Shown piece by piece: positions 1 to 7,903 of a DNA stretch of 14,807 bases. Under the pieces are notes generated by a model. It ran no database searches. It was given only the letters and a program-made list of their open reading frames with translations, and was not told the DNA's origin. Origin of the DNA: Cyclostephanos tholiformis (Eukaryota; Bacillariophyta; Thalassiosirophyceae; Thalassiosirales; Thalassiosiraceae); assembly GCA_036939975.1 (NCBI GenBank), contig JALLPB010001973.1:1-14807 (forward strand). The letters run 5' to 3'. The position numbers were made by a program, and so were the translations under genes. Each line of letters begins with the position of its first letter. Positions within the stretch are counted from its first letter, which is position 1.

Positions 1-83
1 AACTCTCTTGAACACGGTCATTTCTCATCATTCCTTCGCTTTTCCCTCAACTCCAGTACCTATCGTAGTCCATTTTTTTTATT

Positions 84-120
84 ATATCCCTGCCACACGA
101 GTGCCGCGGCCGCGGGATAT
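84..120. repeat. Hairpin with embedded 12 bp GC palindrome
   Basis: ATATCCC at 84-90 is the reverse complement of GGGATAT at 114-120. Inside the right half, 104-115 reads CCGCGGCCGCGG, a perfect 12 bp palindrome. The structure lies just outside the left end of the long-inverted-repeat element. Its role is unknown and it may be chance. Confidence 0.4.
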
Positions 121-130
121 TAAAAAAAAA

Positions 131-473
131 TTTCACACCCCACACAACAAAGCGAGTCCCCCAATTCAATTTGACAGAATTAATTCCGCCGCCCGGCCGC
201 ATCGTGGCTCCTCGGGGGAGCGGAATTGTTAAAGGGAAAGCGAATACATAATATCGAATAGGATCCTTCTCTCCCTTCCCCGGCGATACCATATTTGACG
301 CGATCGGACGTGTGCGTAGCCGGATGTAAGTCGCCCGAAGCACTACAAAAATCGAGCTCATTTTGCGCCCCACCGACGGTGCGAACTCCCTCCCGACGCC
401 CCTTCGGACCCTCCCCGTGAGTTTCGAGCGTCCCCCCCTCGACGAACGATGGTGGGAGATGACTCGTTAATCG
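131..473 (+). repeat. Left terminal inverted repeat
   Basis: The left arm pairs with 1660-1994 read in reverse complement. Near-identical blocks include 343-369 (ending in GAGCTCATTTTGCG), 370-440 and 451-473. The arms differ by scattered substitutions, a few short indels in the outer part, and C-run length changes near 369 and 435. A weaker match continues to about 496. Divergence between the arms means they have not been recently homogenised. Confidence 0.85.
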
Positions 474-989
474 TGGAATTTGTGTTTTCTAACGCTTGAT
501 CCCTCCATTTATGTAGCACCGTCATGTCTAATGATGACGACCCCCGATCCGTTCTATTCGGGCAGCTCATCTTCGACTGCCGTTCATGTACTCCATCGAT
601 GATGAGTATCATGCGCACGACGACGATATGCAGCAGCGGGGGCGATTGTCGCCTACATCATCGAGATGATCGGAGGGAGAGAAGGGACCGACGATGAGCG
701 AGGGGGGGGGCTTACGAGAAATGGCGCTCGAGTCTTGAGGACTTGGAGCGCATGGAGGAAGGGGAAGGGAAAGGGTTAAATCAAAGGACGAGGACAACGC
801 GATTAGGTCTAGGATGAAAAAAATAATTGTGGTAGTAACAAGGGCTTGTCGGTAAAATCGCTGGGCAGTGGATGGTCGCATGGATTTTTGGCGAATAATG
901 CGAAAGGAGGGGGTATGAAGGACACGACGACGAGGGAGGAAATCTCGTCGATGACAATCGGCAGGGGGGGGAAACGAACGAAAGAAAGT

Positions 990-1020
990 GGGGGAGGGGG
1001 AGGAGGAGGGGGAGGAGGGG
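990..1020 (+). repeat. G-rich purine tract
   Basis: A run made only of G and A, with repeated blocks of GGGGG and GGAGG. It has at least four G-runs of three or more with one-base spacers, which fits the general sequence form of a G-quadruplex or a triplex-forming tract. No function is shown. Confidence 0.7.
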
Positions 1021-1116
1021 ATGAAGGGTGGATCATCGGTCGCGCCGTTGCTCAGTCGTCCCAAGCGATTCCATTTGGAGATGACGTCAACCGTACGGTC
1101 GAGAAAGAGCGGATCA

Positions 1117-1139
1117 ACGACGACGACGACGACGACGAC
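1117..1139 (+). repeat. (ACG)n microsatellite
   Basis: Seven to eight perfect ACG/CGA units. It produces artificial poly-Asp, poly-Thr or poly-Val runs in overlapping frames, which is why those frames should not be taken as genes. Confidence 0.95.
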
Positions 1140-1335
1140 TCGACTAAGATCGACGTTGCAGTCATCAAAGCGGTGCAAGGTGGGAGTGTATGGCGGGAGC
1201 GCTTTGCACGGCAACGTGTGCATGGAGAATCGATGTAACAGGGCGTTATAGAAAACACATGACCCCCACCCTCTTTTTGCTTTTAACAGTAGTGCGGTTA
1301 GGGTCTGTCCTTTTATTGTATTCCGCTAATGTGTG

Positions 1336-1354
1336 TATATATATATATATATAT
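1336..1354 (+). repeat. (TA)n microsatellite
   Basis: An uninterrupted TA repeat of about 19 nt preceded by GTGTG. It lies within the element interior. Confidence 0.95.
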
Positions 1355-1659
1355 CGTCATTTTGCACCATCTCTCTCCGTTGATGGCCCTACGATGCCAT
1401 GGAACGATCTGTCAAAGTTGTCCTCATCCCCCAGCTGTGATACTCCTTCTCCCCCACCCTCATCCGATGGGGAATACCTCCACCGCCCGCTCGCGCCTCC
1501 TCTCGGAGGCCGTCGCCAACAGCGCGAAGGGCCCAGTTGATATCTTGTGCGACATCCGCTCCCGGCACTATGGCGATTTGCCCTGCCCATTTTGATTGTT
1601 GCGTGTATTTTTTTCGTTGGACGATGAGTCGCCAAACGTTAGATGACACACAAGAAAAA

Positions 1660-1994
1660 CGATTAACGAGTCATCTCCCACCATTATTCATCGAGGGGGG
1701 GACGCTCGAAACTCACGGGGAGGGTCCAAAGGGGCGTCGGGAGGGAGTTCGCACCGTCGGTGGCGCAAAATGAGCTCGATTTTTGTAGTGCTTCGGGCGA
1801 CCTAGCGCCGGCTGTGTACATCGGATCGCGGCAAATATGGTATCGCGGGGGAAGGGAGAGAAGGATCCTATTCGAGATGTATTCGCTTTCCCTTTTAATT
1901 CCGCTCCCCCGAGGAGCTGTGACGCGGCGGGGCGGCGGAGGCAATTCCGTCGAATTGAATTGGGGGACTCAATTATTTTTTGTGGGGGGTGAAA
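1660..1994 (-). repeat. Right terminal inverted repeat
   Basis: Reverse-complement partner of 131-473. The innermost strong match starts with CGATTAACGAGTCATCTCCC at 1660 and the outermost base pair matches 1994 to 131. A weaker inner extension reaches about 1633, where ACGTTAGA mirrors TCTAACGC of the left side. Confidence 0.85.
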
Positions 1995-2041
1995 AAAAAC
2001 TCGTACTTCGTACTGACTTCTCCATGCAAGCGATTCTCTCG

Positions 2042-2084
2042 ACCTCACCCCATCTTACCCCTCAACCTCACCCCATCTTACCCC
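2042..2084 (+). repeat. 23 bp-period direct repeat in the 5' flank of the glycosyltransferase gene
   Basis: The 20 nt word starting ACCTCACCCCATC occurs identically at 2042-2061 and 2065-2084. It lies about 120-165 bp before the start codon at 2206. It could be a regulatory repeat or simply a slippage product. Confidence 0.85.
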
Positions 2085-2205
2085 CAAAAGGACGGTTTTT
2101 GCCAGCACTTTTGGACATGGCCTCACATCCTTCCGAGCTCACCTCATTTCTTGGTCATCACTGGTCAGTATTTTGTCTCTTATTTTGACGATTTGCAACA
2201 AGAAG

Positions 2206-3774
2206 ATGGTTGCCAAATTGCCACGCAGGAGGGTTACATCGACCCCCCCCTTCCTCCGCCCCTTAGCTATTGGGGTGGTCGTCAGCCTTCTTCGAATTAT
2301 GTTCAAGCATAAAGAAATGTCTTCTACTGTTTTAATTCTGGATGTTGACAAGAGCCCGCAGCAGTCCGTGTTATTGGCGATGACGAACATATCGAAGGAT
2401 GAGTATGATGTTCTACCGGGCATTTTCGATTATGGAGTATCAAAAAATCGGAAGCATGAACTCGTAATTACAACAGCCTCCATCACGGGCGACTATCACA
2501 ATCCAGATGCGCTTTGGTTCCAATTTCTCGGCATGGGGGGAAGGATGTTTCGGGATGGGAATAATTTTGGAATTTGCAAAAGCCGCTCCAATGATACCGA
2601 TAATGATTTCGGAACTCTAAAACAACGGGACAAAGCATGGGAGGACATGCAAGATGAGGAGTTTTTCTGTAGAATCGGCGGGCGGGAGGCAAGGCTGTTA
2701 TTGATGCCAACTGATAATTATGATGCTAACACGCATGCAATGATCCAAGTATTCAGATGTCCTCTCCGTGGCATTCAAGGACAAGGGGATGTTATTTCAG
2801 CGCAAGACATGGACAGACTTCGTTATCACACTCGGGCACTAGCGGATTTGGCCTTGAAAGTCGAAGTGATACACAAAGACAAAGAAGGGAAGTTGACGCA
2901 AGTTGCTAGGATTGTCCTTCCTCTTACCAAACCAAGTGTTGGCATTCATCGAATTCTCTCGGACGTTCCAGTGGAAAAATCTTTCTTAAGTGAACGACAC
3001 AACATTACACTCTGCCTTGTTTCTCACCCCAATGGAATACTCCGTTTGAATGAGTGGATTCGATATCACCAGGATATAGTAGGCATAGATCATATCCATC
3101 TTGGATTGTTTACAAATTTTGGTGAAGGAAATGGAGAGAAAGCAAAACAAGTTCATTATGCCATGAACAATCTTTTGTTCAAGTCAGATGTCCGTAAGGG
3201 CGCACTGTCGGTGTCTCCTATCTGGGACGAGGACTTTGATATCCAGTGTGATGGGCGCGACCTCCAAATCCTGAGCTTTTACCAAGAGTGTCTTTATCGG
3301 GCCAAGGGTACATCTGAATTTGTTGGTACTTGGGATTTGGATGAGTTCTTTCTTTTCAACATAACAGGCCCAAAGCCCTCCATTTCCGAATTTCTCAGGA
3401 CTATTGTTCACCCTAAGTGTCAAGATTGGTCATTTGTTACTATGAAAAGCTCCTCTACTAAGAGGGAGGTGCCTGATGGCCATGATACTGGACTAGTACT
3501 GTTCGATCACCCTACGCGGGATAGTGCTATGAACAAAGTATGGCTGAAGAGCATCGCGCGAACTGAAAAATGTTTCCAGAATTCGCCTCATATCCTTGGA
3601 GCATGCCTTCCGCAAGGGACGATGAACATTTCAGGCGCTGTCGCAATGCATCCGGATGCTGCTATTCACGAATGTGCTTTCATGGTTGACCAGGCATTCA
3701 TGGTGCACGCCAGAGATTTTGAGCCAGGAGGTGTTTCTGTTGAAACTGGTTTGATACAATCTATAAAAGGATAG
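2206..3774 (+). CDS. GT92 (DUF23) family glycosyltransferase, probable type II membrane protein
   Basis: An intact 522-codon frame, the only convincing undamaged gene here. I chose the ATG at 2206; the frame is open a little further upstream but without an earlier ATG. The N-terminus is basic (KLPRRR), followed by a short hydrophobic stretch at about residues 17-33, as in Golgi or ER type II anchors. The catalytic half starts near residue 263: ERHNITLCLVSHPN, then EWIRYH (283-288) with an IDHIHLG strand, and WDLDEFF at 376-382. These match the GT92 pattern, in which a DxD-like WD(x)DEF motif binds nucleotide sugar and metal. GT92 members include galactosyltransferases; donor and acceptor here cannot be told. 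Residues 1-262 match nothing I recognise. The C-terminus (from about 439) is copied in decayed form just downstream, and the TAG stop lies at the duplication junction, so the ancestral C-terminus may have differed. Family call is fairly sure; substrate is unknown. Confidence 0.82.
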   Translation: MVAKLPRRRVTSTPPFLRPLAIGVVVSLLRIMFKHKEMSSTVLILDVDKSPQQSVLLAMTNISKDEYDVLPGIFDYGVSKNRKHELVITTASITGDYHNPDALWFQFLGMGGRMFRDGNNFGICKSRSNDTDNDFGTLKQRDKAWEDMQDEEFFCRIGGREARLLLMPTDNYDANTHAMIQVFRCPLRGIQGQGDVISAQDMDRLRYHTRALADLALKVEVIHKDKEGKLTQVARIVLPLTKPSVGIHRILSDVPVEKSFLSERHNITLCLVSHPNGILRLNEWIRYHQDIVGIDHIHLGLFTNFGEGNGEKAKQVHYAMNNLLFKSDVRKGALSVSPIWDEDFDIQCDGRDLQILSFYQECLYRAKGTSEFVGTWDLDEFFLFNITGPKPSISEFLRTIVHPKCQDWSFVTMKSSSTKREVPDGHDTGLVLFDHPTRDSAMNKVWLKSIARTEKCFQNSPHILGACLPQGTMNISGAVAMHPDAAIHECAFMVDQAFMVHARDFEPGGVSVETGLIQSIKG

Positions 3775-3880
3775 TGCACTGAATAAAGTAGGGCTAAAGT
3801 AGTACTATCTGAGACATCTTCTTGGGGCATGCCTTCCAAAAGAATAATCAAAATATCCAGACATTGTCGCAATTGGCATT
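3771..3880 (+). pseudogene. Decayed duplicate of the glycosyltransferase 3' coding segment
   Basis: ATAGTGCACTGAATAAAGTA at 3771-3790 matches ATAGTGCTATGAACAAAGTA at 3521-3540 at an offset of exactly 250 bp. The match continues through GGCTAAAG and, after a 24 nt deletion, GGCATGCCTTCC (3826-3837) and CATTGTCGCAAT. It corresponds to residues about 439-482 of the upstream protein. Because 250 is not a multiple of three, the copy is out of frame with the gene, and the gene's TAG stop falls at the start of the copy. Similarity fades after about 3880. Confidence 0.75.
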
Positions 3881-4439
3881 TGGAAGTACCTTTCTCATGT
3901 GAGTGAAAGAGCAACAAGCATCAAACAGGGTGTGGGGGAAGGATACTGACTAACAGTTCTGCCGGGTTTATGCTATGTGCTCTTATTCTTTCCTCTGCCT
4001 TTTTTTATAATACAATGTTGCCAGTTTGAGATATCTCCCGATAATTCCTTACACAACTTCTTGATGACATAATTCACATTGGGTGGTTTTGTTTCAATCA
4101 TATGGAGCTCCCACAATACTTACCTTTTGCAGAACTCATCTTCTTTCACCTTCGGATGTTAGGCCCGTTCTGTCAAAAAAAACTGTGAGGATAAGATGAT
4201 TATCAGATGGGAAGAAATTTTCTCCGACATGTCTAGTTCCTAAGGTCTTGTGGGCTTTTGGTATTATCCATGGTGTCACATCCGGACAGTGAGAATGTTC
4301 TCTGTCTCACGTTCTTGTATGTAAATGTAATTTCTAGTGACATGTACGAAATTTGGAACAAGGTCGCTAAGGACACATTTGAGGCTAACCTTTCTTTGTC
4401 CCCCCAGCGTGCTCAGCTTTAATCATACAATGGCGATCA
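3881..4439 (+). other. Intergenic, nothing recognised
   Basis: There is no open frame of note on either strand and no clear repeat. This is where a 5' terminal inverted repeat of the downstream Mutator-like element would be expected, but I could not find a matching partner on the far side by eye. Confidence 0.5.
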
Positions 4440-4721
4440 GTGTCCTACTATTCGATTGATGATGGTTGTTCAGGCACATTGACTGGTGGTCATTATCAAT
4501 GGACACAATTTTTATGTTGCTGCAAACTTTCGTAAGGAATCCGGGTGGCATGTACATGTGGCTTGCTGTCATGAAGAAGATGAGGTTTTCAGCATACCTC
4601 CAAATGCACACTATTTTGATGAAAAAAGCTTTGGTTACCATTCCAAGAAAAATGGGTGAGTTATTTACTCCGTGAAACAGTTGAAGATTGCCCCAGAGCA
4701 AGCTATCATGTGATGTGGGAG

Positions 4722-4788
4722 GTTATTCGCAACTAATGTTATTTGTAATAGCATATATACATATGCTATTACAAATAACATTTTGCAG
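4722..4788 (+). other. Candidate 67 nt GT-AG intron in the MULE transposase
   Basis: The frame ending ...HVMWE (4721) is followed by GTTATT and a region with in-frame stops, ending TTTTGCAG at 4788. After it the frame DARDHAMKDIFG begins in phase 0. Joining at these sites gives continuous coding, whereas reading through meets TAA at once. Donor GTTATT is weak; acceptor TTTTGCAG is good. Confidence 0.6.
4735..4782. repeat. Perfect 22 bp inverted repeat with 4 nt loop
   Basis: The arm 4735-4756 (AATGTTATTTGTAATAGCAT...) is the exact reverse complement of 4761-4782, with loop ATAC. It fills most of the candidate intron 4722-4788. It is AT-rich and could fold as RNA or extrude as a cruciform. 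A 44 bp snapback MITE-like insertion that became part of the intron is one possible reading. Confidence 0.97.
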
Positions 4789-6145
4789 GATGCGAGAGAC
4801 CATGCCATGAAGGACATCTTTGGCCAAGCCAAGGAAAATGTCCAATATGCATATTCAGTTCGTGATGCCTTTATCAAGAGGGGACATGTTTGTGAGCTGG
4901 TGTTCTCCACTAGATGCAAGATCATATATCAGATACACACAGTGGTCATCAAGGAAGAGTCAGATCATCATGAGAAAAGCAAGGATACTACACTCGAGAG
5001 AGGAAAGCCAAGGTTGGATTACATCAATGAGTGGCTTGTCAAACACATGGTTGAGCTCCTGAACAATTCTTTGGGTATGGAGGATGGCCCCAAAGTTAAG
5101 TTTATTACTGGTATTCTAATCGCAACATCAACCTCAAAAGCACAGGCACCTTTCTTACAGGACGTGATCCAAGCTGATGCCGCTCACATGACTTTTAGCA
5201 AGTACACCTTGTTCTCAGCTTATGTGGGCTTGGCTAACCATAAAATGATTGGATTGGATTTTGGGATTCTCTTTTGTAACAAGGATAAGAAGAACTGGCT
5301 TACCTTTTGGAACTTCTTAAAGAAGTCTCATCCCATCATCAACCAGAGAACAAAGACCATCATCACAGTTCAGGATAAAGGTAGTATTGTGTCCCTTAAT
5401 GATGTACTCATTAATGTTGGCCTATTTCATTGTTCATTTCACCTTAGACAAAACATTGCCAAGAAATTTGGTGGTGGTCTTGGTCAGACACCACTTACTC
5501 CAATGTGGATGTACAACATATTGATGAAGTGCAACAATGTGTCTTTGATGCAATTTCTATGAAACAACTACGAACGTGACATGCATTCATCTCATCTCAA
5601 CTACCTTAATGATCTTTTTGATAAGCAACAATTTCCAGCAGCATGATGTGCAATGTCAGATAACATTATAATGTACTTGATTTTGCATCCAGTGGAGTCA
5701 AATCAATGAATGGGGCCAATGATGGCATCCACCAAAGAGTAGCCGTTGACATCCTCAATGCTGGTATTGGGTTAGTAAGGAAGGAGAGTGAATGGTATGA
5801 ATGATCAAAGGTGGATGCATGGAAGAGAGACAGGTACCATGAGGGAAAGCCACTCTCTCTGCATGGCATGCTTCTAATGAAAGATATTTTGAGAAATGTG
5901 ACAAAGCATTATATCAAATAAATGGTACCAAAACAGACACTGACCAAGTTGCTAAGATTAGCAAACATTCTACTCCTCACAGTGAATATTTGGAGACTAT
6001 TCCCAAGGCAGGTCAGGTTCACAGATCACATTTTGGTATTTGCACATGTGGATTTCCACGTGAAGAAGGTTGTCCCTGCAACCATATGGTTGCTCTAGTG
6101 AAGGCGGGTGCAATTGCAGCATTGATGAGTGTGAGTATTATGCTA

Positions 6146-6164
6146 CCTCACAAGACCACTTAAT
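6146..6164 (+). repeat. Left 19 bp inverted repeat of the inserted segment
   Basis: Matches the reverse complement of 10906-10924 at 18 of 19 positions; the mismatch is at 6149. The inner 15 bp (6150-6164) are perfect. It overlaps the last codons of the preceding MULE frame and supplies its TAA stop (6161-6163). Confidence 0.85.
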
Positions 6165-6572
6165 CCTTCTGGCAAATCAAACGTCTTCTACAGTATTGTT
6201 TTAACATAACTGTTGTATTGTTGTTGTATCTAATACATACTTATTTACCAGTTTTTTTATACATTCATTTAGAACCCATTGAAAATTTATCATTAAAATA
6301 ATAATTCTATACATGCAATTTGACTATTATTAGTTCACCATAAAAATCAACAGTAATAGGATAAAGTTTTATAGAACTGTTGTGTTGTTTTAAAACAACA
6401 TTTTTTTTATACCAATAAATATTTGATATTATTATTATATTGTTAGTTGCTTAACAGTTTTCACACATTACCCGGATCCTTTTTATTTTTTATTTGCCAC
6501 AGCAGCACCAATTCTTTACCTCTGATTTTTTATATTTTAAGTAAGCAGGTAATTTTGTCCCTTCACATCAAT
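6165..6572. other. AT-rich non-coding end of the insertion
   Basis: Strongly AT-rich, with repeated TTGTTGT and TTATTATTA words and no coding signal. Such AT-rich subterminal DNA is usual in DNA transposons. No further inverted match to the right end beyond the 19 bp was seen. Confidence 0.5.
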
Positions 6573-6985
6573 AAAACTCCCCCCATTTTTGACATGCCGT
6601 CGCCACCCCTGATGCCTGCAAAATTGCTGTATCCAACAACCCCCCCCCAATTTTTGACACCTCCACTTGACACTGACGCCATAGCTGATGCAGTCTTTGT
6701 TGCCTATATTGAGGCCGCCCTTAACTCTGCCGCCACTTCTGCCGCCACTGTCGGTGCTGTATCAAACATCCCCCCCACTTTTAGATGCCGCCGATGCTGC
6801 TGACACCAACACTGCCAATGCTGATGCTGCCAATGCTGCCAATGCCAACACTGCTAATGCCGCCAAAGCTGCAAATGCCGCCTACACTGTGGCCACTGCC
6901 AATGCCGCCGCTGCTGCCGACGCTGCTGTCTCAAACAATTTCCCCAACTTTTTGATGCTGGCGCCACCGCCAATACTGACATATT
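6573..6985 (+). repeat. Alanine-codon (GCN) repeat with four C-tract motif copies
   Basis: From about 6784 to 6930 the DNA is a drifting series of GCC, GCT and AAT triplets, which in one frame reads Ala/Asn/Asp/Thr-rich (for example ANAANANTANAAKAANAAY). Interspersed are four versions of a roughly 35 bp motif, GTATCAAACA-C(6-9)-AATTTTTGA-YGCC, at about 6573-6604, 6628-6664, 6756-6795 and 6926-6960. The frame changes between copies. This may be a decayed repetitive protein or a minisatellite; no domain is recognisable. Confidence 0.6.
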
Positions 6986-6991
6986 CTCACA

Positions 6992-7631
6992 ATGAGTGAG
7001 AGTATTCTGTATCTCCCACTCCCTCCTCCCCAATTGCAAAGTAAACTTTTTCAAAAAAATTATGCCTCATGCACTTGCAGTCATAGGCAATGCAACTTCA
7101 TGTTTCCCGGAGACCGTCAATGCATGAGATGCTGCAAGATGCATCTGATATGGTTTTTCCTCCCATCTGGTGAGTCAATCAATTTTTTACCTTTCCGGCG
7201 TCTAATATTTTTGACATGTTTTATATTTGTCCTATCATTCTCCCCATAGCAAGGTTGCCGGAACAATCTCCTCAAGAAGTCACTTCAAGCCCCCCCTCGA
7301 CTGTTCGAACTCATCCCCTTATGGTTTACGTTTAGATGATTTTTGTTTGACATCAGGCATCTGCAATAGTGTTCACTACCCCCCCTCAATTCACAGTAAT
7401 GTGTTGTTGGGGTCTAGCTGTCACGCTGGTACTGTATCACCTGCCAATCATCCAAATCTACAACTTCTTTCCTTGCACGATGTTTGTATCCCTTCAAATA
7501 TATTGTTCCAAGTATATTCCCCTAAAAAATTCTCTACTGATGACATCAAGGACAACATTATTGTTTTTGACAGAGGTGATTCTTCTTGTTCTATGATAAC
7601 TCCTCCTAAAAATATCAAATGGAGACAATGA
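6992..7631 (+). other. Possible spliced coding segment, function unknown
   Basis: A frame at about 6992-7169 contains a Cys/His-rich patch, CTCSHRQCNFMFPGDRQCMR followed by CCKMH, with spacing C-x-C-x4-C-x9-C-x2-CC. This is loosely like a metal-binding knuckle. It is followed by a consensus donor GTGAGT at 7170 and an acceptor CCCCATAG at 7249. After the acceptor, one frame is open to the TGA at 7629-7631 (KVAGTISSRSHFKPPLDC and onward to NIIVFDRG), and a second frame continues from the Cys-rich one (ARLPEQSPQEVTSSPPS) but stops soon. Which frame is real, if any, is unclear. I recognise no family. It may be part of the decayed contents of the insertion. Confidence 0.3.
7170..7249 (+). other. 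Candidate 80 nt intron
   Basis: The donor GTGAGTCAATC is a full consensus and the acceptor is TCTCCCCATAG, preceded by a T-rich tract. Coding potential lies on both sides, but no single frame is convincingly continuous. Confidence 0.4.
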
Positions 7632-7903
7632 CATGTTGTACACATTGTGAGATGAGTGGAGCAGATGATAATCAAGTGGATGATGAGATTCATCCACCGC
7701 TAAATGCATCCGTCAATAAATAAATCTTAAGACTATGCTGCTTTGAAAACAATCATTGGCAATTGGGGTACTGAAACGTTGTTTCAGTTGACATACTAAT
7801 CTCCAACAATGACCAATGGACCACTTGCTGTCAATACCATTACTTTAGTTAGTAATATTGACAAAGAGGCACCTTTACTGTTGTAAGATAACTTTAAATG
7901 TAA
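7632..7903. other. Non-coding stretch with small hairpins
   Basis: No coding signal. Two perfect small stem-loops are visible: ACTGAAAC / GTTTCAGT with a 3 nt loop at 7770-7788, and TGGATGA / TCATCCA around 7677-7696. Neither has the T-tail of a bacterial-type terminator, and their meaning is unknown. Confidence 0.4.

Larger units (their letters stand above)
474..1659. other. Element interior, no supported gene
   Basis: This stretch between the inverted arms has open frames on both strands, the longest being 609-1223 on the minus strand. Their translations are dominated by Pro/Ser runs, Gly runs and poly-Val or poly-Asp from the ACG repeat. No domain is recognisable. It holds a G-rich tract (990-1020), an ACG repeat (1117-1139) and a TA repeat (1336-1354). 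A captured host fragment cannot be excluded but is not visible. Confidence 0.6.
131..1994. mobile_element. Long-terminal-inverted-repeat element, non-autonomous
   Basis: A 1.86 kb unit bounded by two inverted arms, 131-473 and 1660-1994, that match closely by eye over almost their whole length. The left arm begins TTTCACACCCCAC and the right arm ends GTGGGGGGTGAAA. Long inverted arms of this size are known from TIR-type Mutator-like elements and foldback elements. The interior shows no transposase, so the copy is probably non-autonomous. Target duplications cannot be read with certainty because both ends abut A-runs (122-130 and 1992-1999). Its right end lies about 210 bp before the start codon of the glycosyltransferase gene, so it may sit in that gene's promoter region. 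Family assignment is inference; the paired arms are seen directly. Confidence 0.8.
4440..6163 (+). pseudogene. Mutator-like (MULE) transposase relic, N-terminal and catalytic part
   Basis: This is the 5' part of a cut-and-paste DNA transposase, broken by frameshifts and stops. N-terminal pieces include a Cys/His-rich segment GWHVHVACCHEEDE near 4540-4580 and WVSYLLRETVEDCPRASYH at 4653-4709, interrupted by a 67 nt intron. The longest piece (4789-5562) holds the MULE catalytic core: first Asp in ADAAHM (5176), second Asp in VQDKGS (5374), and the HCSFHLRQN C-x2-H motif. The stop at 5560-5562 is followed in frame by more coding-like sequence (DKQQFPA). Frame then shifts, giving SSGVKSMNGAN (from 5691), where the expected catalytic Glu is Lys. 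A last piece (5846-6163) carries a SWIM zinc finger, CTCGFPREEGCPCNH (6041-6085). Reading breaks after VSIML at the inverted repeat and seems to resume at 10924. Confidence 0.85.

Noticed and set aside
609..1223. 204-codon minus-strand open frame inside the first element, and 130-codon plus-strand frame at 846-1238
   Set aside because: Both are driven by simple repeats (poly-Val or poly-Asp from ACG, Gly or Pro runs) and show no domain; they overlap each other.
131..1994. LTR retrotransposon
   Set aside because: The paired ends are inverted, not direct, repeats.
1760..2188. 142-codon plus-strand frame across the right inverted arm
   Set aside because: It is mostly the inverted repeat and the 23 bp direct repeat; the related left arm does not keep the frame.
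2173..2205. Upstream extension of the glycosyltransferase to a TTG
   Set aside because: The first ATG is at 2206 and gives a sensible basic N-terminus before a hydrophobic stretch; a TTG start is unlikely in a nuclear gene.
4783..5562. A free-standing 259-residue MULE protein starting at TTG 4783
   Set aside because: The apparent start is inside the TTTTGCAG splice acceptor; the frame continues from an upstream exon and past the stop.
6165..7640. CRISPR-like array suggested by repeated C-tract motifs
   Set aside because: The copies are diverged, spacings are 50-170 bp and irregular, no Cas gene is present, and the context is eukaryotic.
7770..7788. Intrinsic terminator
   Set aside because: The stem is short, no T-run follows, and the window is eukaryotic.
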